Shown here one piece after another: positions 10,009-17,633 of a DNA stretch of 42,933 nucleotides (positions within the stretch are counted from its first letter, which is position 1; every line of letters starts with the position of its first letter). The translations under genes and the position numbers were made by a program. Source of the DNA: Sphingomonas sp. (GTDB lineage Bacteria; Pseudomonadota; Alphaproteobacteria; Sphingomonadales; Sphingomonadaceae); contig JAICXO010000005.1 in assembly GCA_025980335.1 (NCBI GenBank), positions 1 to 42,933 of the forward strand. Direction: 5' to 3'. A model generated the notes under the pieces. That model was not told the DNA's origin. It saw nothing but the letters and a program-made list of their open reading frames with translations, and did no database searches.

Positions 10009-10024
10009 TGTTCGTTTCCGGACA
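10009..10024. promoter_or_regulatory. Putative operator O3 (TGTTCG-TTTC-CGGACA)
   Basis: A third copy of the palindrome with one arm mismatch. It is about 64 bases upstream of the predicted sigma-54 start site of the exporter and about 20 bases upstream of the regulator's GTG start. It can serve as an upstream enhancer for the exporter and as an autoregulatory site for the regulator (inference). Confidence 0.55.
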
Positions 10025-10043
10025 GCTGCGCTACAGACGTAGC

Positions 10044-11417
10044 GTGGCAGAGACATTCAATCTAGCCGTGGTCGTCGACGACGATCCGGACATCGCGCTC
10101 GCGGCTCGGCTCGCATTGCGGGACATGTTCGAGCGTGTGGAGACTCTGAGCTCGCCGGGCGAGCTCCTGCCGCTGCTGAAGCGCGAAAGCCCCGATGCGA
10201 TCCTGCTCGACCTCAACTTCGAGCGCGCGCGCACTGACGGCCGCGAAGGGCTCGGCTGCCTCGGCAAGATCATGGAGATCGATCCCGATGCCGCGGTCGT
10301 GATCATCACCGCGCATGGTGCCGTCTCGATTGCGGTCGAGGCGTTGAAAGCGGGCGCGAGCGACTTCGTCGCCAAGCCGTGGAGCAACGAGCGGCTGGAG
10401 GCGACGGTCCGCAGCGCCGCTGCGCTTCGCAAAAGCCGGGTCGATGCGCGAATCGAGCGCGGCCGCTCGACGGAGCTCGCGTCGGGCCCGGAAACGCCGC
10501 TGCTCGGCAACTCGCCGGCGATGCAGCGGGTGCGGATGCTGATCGAGCGCGCGGCACCGACCGACGCCAATGTGCTGATCCTCGGCGAGAACGGCACCGG
10601 CAAGGAGATTGTCGCGCGGGAGATCCATCGGCTCTCGCGCCGGTCCGATCAGCCGATGGTCGCGATCGATCTCGGCGCCACCAGCGAGAGCTTGTTCGAA
10701 TCCGAGCTGTTCGGGCATGTGAAGGGCGCCTTCACCGGAGCCGCCGGCGAACGGATTGGCAGGCTCAAGGCCGCGGACAGGAGCACGCTCTTCCTCGATG
10801 AGATCGGCAACCTGCCGCTGCATCTCCAGCCGAAGCTGCTGACTGCGCTCGAGCAGCGCCAGGTGCTCCCGGTCGGCGCGAACAAGCCGATCCCGATCGA
10901 CGTCCGGGTGATCGCCGCGACCAACGTGTCCGCGGATCGGCTCGGCGACGAAACGCGCTTCCGGCAGGACTTGTTGTTCCGCCTCAACACCATCGAAATC
11001 GAGCTTCCGCCGCTTCGTCAGCGAAGGGACGACGTCCCGCTCCTGCTCGACCATTACCTGCGGCTCTATGAGCGCAAATATGAAAAGGCCGAGCGCCAGC
11101 TGCCGCCGGCGGTGCTCGAAGCCCTGGTGGAGAACGACTGGCCGGGGAACGTCCGCGCGCTTCGCCACGCGGCCGAGCGCGCGGTGATCATGGCCGAGGG
11201 CGAGCGCTATCGAGCGGACGATTTCCCGCTCGCCTCGCGCGCGCATGGCGGCCCGGCCGTCCCGAGCGCGGGCGAAACGCTGAACCTGGACCAGCTCGAA
11301 AAGCAGATGATCGAACGGGCGCTGAGGATGCATCATTTCAACATCTCGCTCGCCGCCGCCGAGCTCGGACTCAGCCGCGGCGCGCTTTACCGGCGCATGG
11401 AGAAGCATGGACTTTAG
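10044..11417 (+). CDS. NtrC-family sigma-54-dependent response regulator
   Basis: A 457-residue activator. The receiver domain spans about 1-125 (VVVDDDPDIA; phospho-acceptor Asp in ILLDLNF; Lys in VAKPW). The AAA+ domain spans about 145-380 with Walker A GENGTGKE, the GAFTGA sigma-54 contact loop and Walker B LFLDEIGN. A C-terminal Fis-type HTH carries SLAAAELGLSRGALYRRM. GTG at 10044 is preferred because the product then begins MAETFNLAVVVDDD, the usual receiver start; the frame is open back to 9993 but that extension is unconserved-looking. It is divergent from the exporter and overlaps the kinase start by 11 bases, so it is probably phosphorylated by that kinase. Confidence 0.94.
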   Translation: MAETFNLAVVVDDDPDIALAARLALRDMFERVETLSSPGELLPLLKRESPDAILLDLNFERARTDGREGLGCLGKIMEIDPDAAVVIITAHGAVSIAVEALKAGASDFVAKPWSNERLEATVRSAAALRKSRVDARIERGRSTELASGPETPLLGNSPAMQRVRMLIERAAPTDANVLILGENGTGKEIVAREIHRLSRRSDQPMVAIDLGATSESLFESELFGHVKGAFTGAAGERIGRLKAADRSTLFLDEIGNLPLHLQPKLLTALEQRQVLPVGANKPIPIDVRVIAATNVSADRLGDETRFRQDLLFRLNTIEIELPPLRQRRDDVPLLLDHYLRLYERKYEKAERQLPPAVLEALVENDWPGNVRALRHAAERAVIMAEGERYRADDFPLASRAHGGPAVPSAGETLNLDQLEKQMIERALRMHHFNISLAAAELGLSRGALYRRMEKHGL

Positions 11418-12735
11418 GCGCAAGTTCGAGTTCGGACTCGCGTGGCGCACGATCCTCCTCGTCGCGGCGATCCTGCTCGTGGCCAAGGCAGTGTCTGTGC
11501 CGAGCGTGCGCGCCGGCCTGATCGTTGCGGTCCTGATCGCGCTGGCGGCGCTCGCGAGCCTGTGGAACTTCATCAGGCGAACGAACTTCCTCGTTTCGCG
11601 GTTCGTCGAATCGGTTCGTTTCGACGATTATTCGCAGCGCTTCTCCGATCCGAGCGGCGGCGGCTTCGACGTGCTCGGGCAGACGCTCGACGAGGCGCTC
11701 AAGGGCTTGCAGAGGCGCCATGCGGAGGAGACTGCGGAGGTGCGCTATCTCTCCGCGGTCGTCGACGATGCACCGAGCGCGCTTCTGTCGGTGGAGAGCG
11801 ACGGCCGGGTGCACGTGCTGAACAAGGCGGCGCGTCAGCTGTTCGCGCGCCAGCCTCTCAACCGGGCCTCCGACCTCGAGACGCTCGGGCCCGAGCTTGC
11901 AGCCGCGGCGCGCCTGCCGGCGGGGACGCGCAAGATCACCCGGCTGCTGCTCGACGGCGTCCCGCAGAAGGCCATCTTCGCCTCGGCGCAGGTCGCGCGG
12001 CTCGACAGACCGGTCACGATCCTGTCGATCCTTCCGGTGCAGAGCGAGCTCGGGGCGCTCGAGATCGCCGCGCAGGCGGACCTGGTGCGTGTGCTGACCC
12101 ACGAAATCATGAACTCGCTGACGCCGGTGACCTCGCTTGCGCGCACCGGCGCCGACCTGGTCGCGACCGCGGCGCGCGGCGACGACCGGTTCTGCGACGC
12201 GAAAAGCGCGACCGAGACGGTCGCACGGCGCGCGGAAGGGATCCTGCGGTTCGTCGAAAGCTATCGTGAGTTCGCTCAGGCGCCGGAAGTGCATCGCCGC
12301 CCCTTCAAGGCGAAGGCGTGGGCCGACGAGATCATGCGCCTCGCGCTTGCGAACGCCGGCGGCCGCGACATCGACGCGCGGGTCGAGGTGGTGCCCGAGA
12401 CGCTGAGCGTCGACGGCGACGCCGAGCTCCTGTCGCAGGCGGTCCTGAACCTGCTGCGCAACGCAATCCGCGCGACCGCCGACGCGAACGCACCGGTGCT
12501 CGCGCTGGCGCTATCGCGGGAGCCGACCGGCCATTGCCGGATCGAGGTGCGCGACAGCGGCGCCGGCATCCCGGAGGATCGCCGCGAGGACATTTTCCTT
12601 CCCTTCTACACCACCCACAAGGGCGGAAGCGGCGTGGGCCTGAGCTTCTCGAAGCAGGTCGCCCTCGCGCACGGCGGATCGATCTGCGCGCTGACCGCAC
12701 CCGAAGGCGGCGCCAACATCCGGATGGTGATCTGA
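11407..12735 (+). CDS. NtrY-like membrane histidine kinase with minimal periplasmic loop
   Basis: A 442-residue sensor. Two membrane helices (about 14-31 and 36-57) are separated by only about six residues (SVPSVR), so there is no periplasmic sensor domain. A HAMP-like linker and PAS region (about 110-200) follow. The phospho-acceptor is His232 in THEIMNSLTPV. HATPase_c has NLLRNAIRATAD, DSGAGIPE and GGSGVGLSFSKQ. The ATG at 11407 lies inside the end of the regulator gene, so the two are translationally coupled. The short loop matches the architecture of intramembrane-sensing kinases such as BceS, which read the state of a partner ABC transporter. Here the partner would be the divergent MacB-like exporter (inference). 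Confidence 0.92.
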   Translation: MDFRRKFEFGLAWRTILLVAAILLVAKAVSVPSVRAGLIVAVLIALAALASLWNFIRRTNFLVSRFVESVRFDDYSQRFSDPSGGGFDVLGQTLDEALKGLQRRHAEETAEVRYLSAVVDDAPSALLSVESDGRVHVLNKAARQLFARQPLNRASDLETLGPELAAAARLPAGTRKITRLLLDGVPQKAIFASAQVARLDRPVTILSILPVQSELGALEIAAQADLVRVLTHEIMNSLTPVTSLARTGADLVATAARGDDRFCDAKSATETVARRAEGILRFVESYREFAQAPEVHRRPFKAKAWADEIMRLALANAGGRDIDARVEVVPETLSVDGDAELLSQAVLNLLRNAIRATADANAPVLALALSREPTGHCRIEVRDSGAGIPEDRREDIFLPFYTTHKGGSGVGLSFSKQVALAHGGSICALTAPEGGANIRMVI

Positions 12736-12738
12736 TCC

Positions 12739-14466
12739 TCAGCCGAAGGTGAAGGAGAAAGCCTCTGCTCCGGGGTCGAGGAAGGCGATCGTGAAGGTGC
12801 GGTCGCGCACCGACCCCTTCTGGCGGATCAGCTGATAGAGCCGCTGTCCGGTGACCACGCCGGAGCCATCCGGCTTCACGTCCACGCCGGCGTCAGCGCC
12901 AGGAGCGCTGCCGTCGAGCGTGACGCGGAAGCGTACCGGCTTCCCCGTCGACGAGCCGAGCACGAGGTGCAGGTCGCGGGCATGGAAGCGGAACGAAATG
13001 CTCGCGCCGGGCGCGAGCGAGCGCGCGCTCTGCCGCCGATCGATCCATTTCCCACCGAGCGACCATTGATTGAGCGCGAGCGGCGCGGTTGCGTAGTCCT
13101 TCGGCTGGTCTTGCAAGAGGCCGCCCGGGGACGCGAAGCGCTCCGACCGGTAATAGCCGATATAGGTCTCGGGCGAGCCGATTTCGCTAAAGTCCGCCGA
13201 TGCTTCGGCACCGGTCGCTTTCGCGTTCGCCATTCCGCTCGCCGGCGCGTGCCCGGCTTCTGCGAGAAGTTGCCGGATCACCCGCTCCGACATTTCATAT
13301 TCGCCTTCGCCATGGTGGAAGTAGCGGATGCGCCCTTGGGCATCGACGAAGTAATGCGCCGGCCAATACTGGTTGTGGAGCGCGTTCCACAGCACGTATT
13401 TGTTGTCGAGCGCGACGGGGTAGCGGATGCCGAGGTCCTGCACCGCTTTGGCGACGTTCGCCGGATCGCGCTCGAACGCGAACTCGGGTGCGTGGACGCC
13501 GATGATCACCAGCCCATCCTTGCGGTACTTCGCGTCCCATGCCTTGAGGTACGGCAGCGTGCGAAGGCAGTTGATGCAGCTGTAGGTCCAGAAATCGATC
13601 AGCACGACCTTGCCCTTGAGCTGGGCATTGGTGAGCGGCGGGCTGTTAAACCACGGGCCGAGGGCGGCGAGCGACGGAAGCTTGCCGAGCACCGGAAGAA
13701 CGAGCTCGCCCGCGGCATTGGTCCGGGCCGCGCTCTGGTCCATGCCGTGGCTGGCGCCGAGCCGTCGCGCGAGACCGGACTCGAGGCTCGCGGTCTGCGC
13801 GCTCGAGATTTTCGACAGCACCCGCGTGTCGAGGCCGAGCGCGATCGCCGCGACGCCGACGAGGACGAGCACGCCGAGCACCTGACGGATGCGTTCGCTC
13901 GCGCCGAGCGACTTCTTCATCCGCGCGAACAGTTTGCCGCCGATCAGCAGCGCCAGCGCCAGCGATGTCGCTGCGCCCAGCGCATAGGCGAGAAGAAGGA
14001 GGGTCGTGTCGAAGCTCGCCCCCTGGAGCGCGGCGGCGGTGAAAATGATGCCTAGGATCGGACCCGCACAGGGCGCCCACAACAGGCCCGTCGCGACGCC
14101 CAGCACGACGGACGACCAGATGCTGTCCTGCTGGCCTTCCTTCTCGGTCAGCCGCGCGCCGAGTGCCACCAGCGGACGCGTCAGACGATCGGATATGCTC
14201 GGGAACACCAGCGCGATTCCGAACAGCGCCAGGAGGATGAGCGCGGCCCATCGTCCGACTGCATTCGCCCGCACGGCCCAGCCGCCGCCGACTGCCGCGA
14301 GCGTCGCAACGATCGCGAACGTCGCTGCCATCCCGGCGAGCATCGGCAGTGTCGAGCGAACGAACGGCCGGTCTGCGCGGGCGAAGACGAATGGCAGCAC
14401 CGGCAGGATGCATGGGCTGAGGATGGTCAGGATTCCGCCGAGATAGGCGAGGAGCATCAGGAGCAT
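12739..14466 (-). CDS. dipZ: DipZ-like thiol:disulfide protein (CcdA + thioredoxin + C-terminal module)
   Basis: A 575-residue fusion. The N-terminal CcdA/DsbD-type membrane domain (about 1-250) has Cys19 in LSPCILP and Cys133 in WAPCAGP, which carry electrons across the inner membrane. A TlpA-like thioredoxin domain follows with Cys297 and Cys300 (CINC). A C-terminal beta-rich module from about residue 430 is typical of DipZ. It should pass cytoplasmic reducing power to periplasmic disulfides. ATG at 14466 starts the first membrane helix; an in-frame GTG at 14511 would add 15 polar residues. It is convergent with the NtrY-like kinase (3-base gap) and divergent from the fasciclin gene. A matching ECF promoter at 14524-14552 links it to the sigma locus. 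Confidence 0.9.
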   Translation of the reverse strand: MLLMLLAYLGGILTILSPCILPVLPFVFARADRPFVRSTLPMLAGMAATFAIVATLAAVGGGWAVRANAVGRWAALILLALFGIALVFPSISDRLTRPLVALGARLTEKEGQQDSIWSSVVLGVATGLLWAPCAGPILGIIFTAAALQGASFDTTLLLLAYALGAATSLALALLIGGKLFARMKKSLGASERIRQVLGVLVLVGVAAIALGLDTRVLSKISSAQTASLESGLARRLGASHGMDQSAARTNAAGELVLPVLGKLPSLAALGPWFNSPPLTNAQLKGKVVLIDFWTYSCINCLRTLPYLKAWDAKYRKDGLVIIGVHAPEFAFERDPANVAKAVQDLGIRYPVALDNKYVLWNALHNQYWPAHYFVDAQGRIRYFHHGEGEYEMSERVIRQLLAEAGHAPASGMANAKATGAEASADFSEIGSPETYIGYYRSERFASPGGLLQDQPKDYATAPLALNQWSLGGKWIDRRQSARSLAPGASISFRFHARDLHLVLGSSTGKPVRFRVTLDGSAPGADAGVDVKPDGSGVVTGQRLYQLIRQKGSVRDRTFTIAFLDPGAEAFSFTFG

Positions 14467-14523
14467 GTTAGTCCGTTCTGTTCGTCGGCCGGCACCCCCG
14501 CCGGCCTTCACCCCGTCGCCGCA

Positions 14524-14552
14524 GATACGTTTGCGGCCTGCTTATGGACGCA
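14524..14552 (-). promoter_or_regulatory. ECF-type promoter P1 (dipZ side)
   Basis: The minus strand reads TGCGTCCA-N15-CGTATC, with the -35 box at 14545-14552 and the -10 box at 14524-14529. Spacing and both boxes match P2 and P3. The leader to dipZ is about 50 bases and contains a GC hairpin (GGCCGGC arms at 14487-14493 and 14500-14506). Assignment to the locally encoded ECF sigma factor is inference from the three-way match. Confidence 0.6.
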
Positions 14553-14564
14553 GCGGCGACCAAG

Positions 14565-14593
14565 TGCATCCGCTCATCGCATCGCTCCGTATC
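14565..14593 (+). promoter_or_regulatory. ECF-type promoter P2 (fasciclin-sigma-anti-sigma operon)
   Basis: TGCATCCG (14565-14572), a 15-base spacer, then CGTATC (14588-14593), placed 45 bases before the fasciclin start. The -35 octamer is identical to P3 and the -10 to P1. It sits back to back with P1, 12 bases apart, forming a divergent promoter. No similar motif precedes the sigma gene itself, so sigma and anti-sigma are probably read from P2. Confidence 0.65.
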
Positions 14594-14637
14594 TCGTCCC
14601 GCAGCGCATTGAGGCTGCTCACCAAGGAGGAATGATG

Positions 14638-15186
14638 ATGTTGAGTTCTCGAATTGCGCTGGCGCTCGCGGGCGCTGCTTCGCTGTCTGTTGCAAGCATT
14701 GCCATTGCGAACCCGATGGTCGGCGGCGCGGCCATGTATTCGACCCGCAACATCGTCCAGAACGCGGTCAACTCGAAGGACCACACGACGCTGGTCGCGG
14801 CGGTGAAAGCGGCCGGGCTCGTCGACACTTTGTCGGGCAAGGGACCGTTTACCGTGTTCGCGCCAACCAACGAAGCCTTTGCCAAGCTGCCCGCGGGCAC
14901 GGTCGAGAATCTCCTGAAGCCGGAGAACAAGCCGACGCTCGTCAAGATTCTGACCTATCATGTGGTCCCCGGGCGCATCACCGCGCAGCAGATCGCGGCA
15001 ATGGCGGCGAAGCACGGCGGCACTGCAACGCTGAAGACGGTCGAAGGCGAACCGCTGATGCTCCGCAAGGCCGGTGGCAGCTGGTGGGTGATCGACGCGA
15101 AGGGCGACAAGGCGCGGATCACGATCCCGAATGTCATGCAGTCGAACGGCGTCATCCACGTGATCGACACCGTGCTGATGCCCTGA
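14638..15186 (+). CDS. Secreted fasciclin (FAS1) domain protein
   Basis: A 182-residue exported protein with signal peptide MLSSRIALALAGAASLSVASIAIA and one FAS1 domain (about 35-180). Hallmarks are TTLVAAVKAAGLVDTL, the H1-like GPFTVFAPTNEAFAKLP, LLTYHVVPG-like ILTYHVVPGRI, and the C-terminal NGVIHVIDTVLMP. Three consecutive ATGs start at 14632; AAGGAGG at 14624-14630 is 7 bases from the third, so 14638 is preferred. FAS1 proteins act in adhesion or as envelope proteins; MPT70 and MPT83 of Mycobacterium tuberculosis are relatives under SigK control. It is the first gene after promoter P2, followed 71 bases later by the sigma factor. Confidence 0.93.
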   Translation: MLSSRIALALAGAASLSVASIAIANPMVGGAAMYSTRNIVQNAVNSKDHTTLVAAVKAAGLVDTLSGKGPFTVFAPTNEAFAKLPAGTVENLLKPENKPTLVKILTYHVVPGRITAQQIAAMAAKHGGTATLKTVEGEPLMLRKAGGSWWVIDAKGDKARITIPNVMQSNGVIHVIDTVLMP

Positions 15187-15257
15187 CCGGCGGAAGCCCG
15201 GTGACCGCGGCCTGCTTGCTCCCTGTTGGCGGGCCGCCCGGCGGAAGGAGTGCGACG

Positions 15258-15905
15258 ATGGGCAACCTCGCTCGTCGCCTCTCTTCCGCCGGTCCCGCTC
15301 TTTCCTCCTTCGCCTGGAGCAGGCATGAAGCGGAGATGGACCGCAGGGCGGAGTTCGACGCGAGCAGCGGCAGCGGCGAGCTGGTCACGCTGCTCCACGC
15401 GGTCTCGCGCGGCGACCGCGACGCCTTCTTCACGCTCTACCAGCGGACCTCGGCCAAGCTCTACGGCATTTGCCTGCGCCTGCTGCGGAGCGAGGCCGAA
15501 GCGCAGGAGGCGCTTCAGGACGCCTATGTGCTGGTATGGCAGAAGGCTGCGCAGTTCGACGGCGCCAAGGCAAGCGCCATCACCTGGCTTTCGACCGTTG
15601 CACGCAACAAGTCGATCGACCGCCTCCGCCGCCGCACTCCCGTATCCGACGCTATCGAAAGCGCCGCGGACGTTGAGGACGACAGCCCTTCTGCGTTCGA
15701 GGTCGTCGCAAGCGCGCAAGATGCGGCGAGGCTCGGCCATTGTCTCGAGGAGCTCGACGAGCGTGCACGCGCGATGATCCGCGCCGCCTTCCTCGACGGC
15801 GCGACCTATCCCGACCTGGCCGAGCGCGAGCAGGTACCGCTCGGCACGATGAAGAGCTGGATCCGCCGCGGGCTGCAGCGGCTCCGCGGGTGCCTGGAAC
15901 GATGA
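15258..15905 (+). CDS. ECF RNA polymerase sigma factor (SigK/RpoE-like)
   Basis: A 215-residue group IV sigma factor. Sigma region 2 (about 45-110) contains DAFFTLYQRTSAKLYGICLR, EAQEALQDAYVLVWQKA and ITWLSTVARNKSIDRLRR. Sigma region 4 (about 150-210) contains LDERARAMIRAAFLDGATYPDLAE and LGTMKSWIRRGLQRLR. ATG at 15258 is chosen because GGAAGGAG lies 7 bases upstream; the core domain would also allow ATG at 15336. The stop overlaps the anti-sigma start (ATGA), so the pair is translationally coupled. It probably drives promoters P1, P2 and P3, giving positive autoregulation through P2 (inference). Confidence 0.93.
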   Translation: MGNLARRLSSAGPALSSFAWSRHEAEMDRRAEFDASSGSGELVTLLHAVSRGDRDAFFTLYQRTSAKLYGICLRLLRSEAEAQEALQDAYVLVWQKAAQFDGAKASAITWLSTVARNKSIDRLRRRTPVSDAIESAADVEDDSPSAFEVVASAQDAARLGHCLEELDERARAMIRAAFLDGATYPDLAEREQVPLGTMKSWIRRGLQRLRGCLER

Positions 15906-16642
15906 CCGACGAACGCGACATCGCCGACGAGCCCGGCGATCTGGCTGCCGAATATGCGCTCGGCGTGCTGACCGGCGAAGAGCTGCGACGCGCGCGGGCG
16001 CTGGAGCGCACCGATGTCCAATTCCGTGCCGACGTCGCGCGCTGGTCGGGCCGACTCGCGCCGATGCTCGACGATGTGGCGCCGGCCCCGCCGCCGTCGA
16101 GTGCGTGGGCGGGGATCCAAGAGCGGCTCGGCATGCCGGACGGCGGCAATGTCGTTCAGCTCCAACGCCGGGTGAATCGCTGGCGCGGCATGACCGCGGC
16201 GATGAGCGCTTTGGCCGCGTGCCTTGCCATCTTCATCGTCGTGCGCCCTCCCGCTCCGCCGCAACCTGCGCAGAGCCCCGCGCCTGCCGCTCGGCCGGCA
16301 GCCGAGCCGCTGCTCGCGATGCTCGGCAACGACGGGCAGGGCACCAAGGTGGTTGCGGCATGGGATCCCGCCGCTCAGCGGCTGGTGCTCGCGGTCACCG
16401 GCAACATGCGCTCCGACCCGAACCATTCGCACGAGCTGTGGGTGATTCCGCCGGGAGGGAAGCCGCGCTCGCTTGGCACCATGGGCTCGCAAAAGCAGAT
16501 GCATATGCAGCTCGCCGACGCGCTCGCGCAGCTGCTTCAGCAAGGCGCGACGATCGCGATCTCGGTCGAGCCCCCCGGCGGGTCGCCGACCGGAGCGCCG
16601 ACGGGGCCCGTCGTCGCCTCGGGAGCGCTGACGAAAGCCTAA
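15902..16642 (+). CDS. Anti-sigma factor, RskA/anti-sigma-K family
   Basis: A 246-residue inner-membrane protein. The cytoplasmic sigma-binding region (about 1-90) contains LAAEYALGVLTGEELRRA, a single membrane helix spans about 96-115 (MTAAMSALAACLAIFIVV), and a periplasmic RskA C-terminal domain carries HELWVIPPGGKPRSLG and IAISVEPPGGSPTGAPTGPVVASG, the family signature. It should hold the ECF factor inactive until an envelope signal triggers release. ATG at 15902 overlaps the sigma stop by four bases. The family, the fasciclin neighbour and dipZ together match the SigK-RskA setting of mycobacteria. The stop lies 7 bases before promoter P3. Confidence 0.93.
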   Translation: MTDERDIADEPGDLAAEYALGVLTGEELRRARALERTDVQFRADVARWSGRLAPMLDDVAPAPPPSSAWAGIQERLGMPDGGNVVQLQRRVNRWRGMTAAMSALAACLAIFIVVRPPAPPQPAQSPAPAARPAAEPLLAMLGNDGQGTKVVAAWDPAAQRLVLAVTGNMRSDPNHSHELWVIPPGGKPRSLGTMGSQKQMHMQLADALAQLLQQGATIAISVEPPGGSPTGAPTGPVVASGALTKA

Positions 16643-16648
16643 GCCGCA

Positions 16649-16677
16649 TGCATCCGCGAGGGCCGCTCCCTCGTATA
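16649..16677 (+). promoter_or_regulatory. ECF-type promoter P3 (msrB)
   Basis: TGCATCCG (16649-16656), exactly 15 bases, then CGTATA (16672-16677). It lies between the anti-sigma stop and msrB. The predicted leader is only about 15 bases and begins at the GAAGGAG ribosome site. The -35 octamer is identical to P2. Confidence 0.62.
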
Positions 16678-16698
16678 TGCGGGTGAAGGAGCGTGACA

Positions 16699-17193
16699 AT
16701 GAGCAGTGAAGCCGTTTCCCGCCGGTCGTTCATCGGCCTTGCCGGAGTCGCGAGCGCCGGATTGCTGCTTTTCGGCCGTTCGCAGGGCTCGGCAGCCCCG
16801 ATGCATTTCGCGGTCGTCCGAAGCCCGGCCGACTGGAAGCACGAGCTTGGGCCGCAACGCTACGCGGTCCTGCGCGAAGCGGCGACCGAGCCGCCCTTTT
16901 CGAGCCCGCTGCTGAAGGAGCACCGCAAGGGAACGTTCGTATGCGCCGGGTGCGCGAACGCCTTGTTCAGCTCGGCGACGAAGTTCGAAAGCGGCACCGG
17001 CTGGCCGAGCTTCTGGAAGCCGCTCCCGCGGGCGGTCGTCACGCGGCCCGACCACAGCCTCGTGTTCGAGCGCACCGAAGTGCTGTGCGCTCGCTGTGGC
17101 GGCCATCTCGGGCACGTGTTCGACGACGGGCCGAAGCCCACCGGTCTGCGCTACTGCATGAACGGTTTGTCGCTGAGCTTCAAACCGGCGTGA
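16699..17193 (+). CDS. msrB: Tat-exported peptide-methionine (R)-S-oxide reductase
   Basis: A 164-residue protein with a twin-arginine signal (SRRSFIGLAG, residues 7-16) and an MsrB domain (about 45-160). Zinc is held by Cys82/Cys85 and Cys130/Cys133; the catalytic Cys is Cys153 in RYCMNG. GTGWPSF and HLGHVFDDGP are family signatures. It reduces methionine-R-sulfoxide in exported proteins. ATG at 16699 is chosen over an in-frame GTG at 16693 because GAAGGAG at 16685-16691 is 7 bases away. The resolving electrons may come from the DipZ-like protein, which shares the predicted promoter type (inference). Confidence 0.94.
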   Translation: MSSEAVSRRSFIGLAGVASAGLLLFGRSQGSAAPMHFAVVRSPADWKHELGPQRYAVLREAATEPPFSSPLLKEHRKGTFVCAGCANALFSSATKFESGTGWPSFWKPLPRAVVTRPDHSLVFERTEVLCARCGGHLGHVFDDGPKPTGLRYCMNGLSLSFKPA

Positions 17194-17197
17194 ACAG

Positions 17198-17521
17198 TTA
17201 GGCGACGATCCTCAGCGTCCCGCGCTTGCCGGGCGCGGCGTAGCAGACGACCCCGAGCTCTGCCTGGAGCCGCTCGAGCTCGCGCTGCTTGGCTTCCTTC
17301 GAAGCCTCGGCATAGCGCTTCTCGACCTCCGCCTCCTCGTCGGTCTGATCGCGGAAATAGGAGACGGTGATCCGGTGCCCGAACACTTCGTCGCCGCGAA
17401 GCCTCAGCTCGGCTTCGGCGTCTTGCGGAAGGCTGTCGCGTACCTCAGCCAGTTTCTCGATGAGTTCGTCGATGGACACCTGGTCCGGAATATCGACGAA
17501 GTCCTTGACGCGTCGTTTCAT
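17198..17521 (-). CDS. Conserved-looking hypothetical protein (107 aa)
   Basis: A cytoplasmic 107-residue protein. The N-terminus is charged (MKRRVKDFVDIPDQVSIDEL), the middle holds EAELRLRGDEVFGHRITVSYFRD, then a coiled-coil stretch of Glu/Lys/Arg and a short basic end. A strong GGGGAGGG ribosome site precedes the ATG. It is convergent with msrB, 4 bases apart, and divergent from the epimerase. I do not recognise the family; the REL/ITVSYFR pattern could be a small beta-strand regulator-like fold, but nothing supports a function. Confidence 0.75.
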   Translation of the reverse strand: MKRRVKDFVDIPDQVSIDELIEKLAEVRDSLPQDAEAELRLRGDEVFGHRITVSYFRDQTDEEAEVEKRYAEASKEAKQRELERLQAELGVVCYAAPGKRGTLRIVA

Positions 17522-17633
17522 CAGTGACCCTCCCCGGCCCCCGGGGCGTTAAATACAATTGGCGCGAATCCACGCGCAACGCATATTCGAGCTTTATCCC
17601 CAGCGAAGTTGCCAGCCTGTGAACAGTTTTGAA

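Noticed and set aside
9853-10043. A second sigma-54 promoter facing the regulator gene
   Set aside because: No plus-strand TGGCAC-N5-TTGC match is present in the region.
15084-15257. N-terminal extension of the ECF sigma factor
   Set aside because: The extension overlaps the fasciclin gene in another frame; a strong ribosome site points to ATG 15258.
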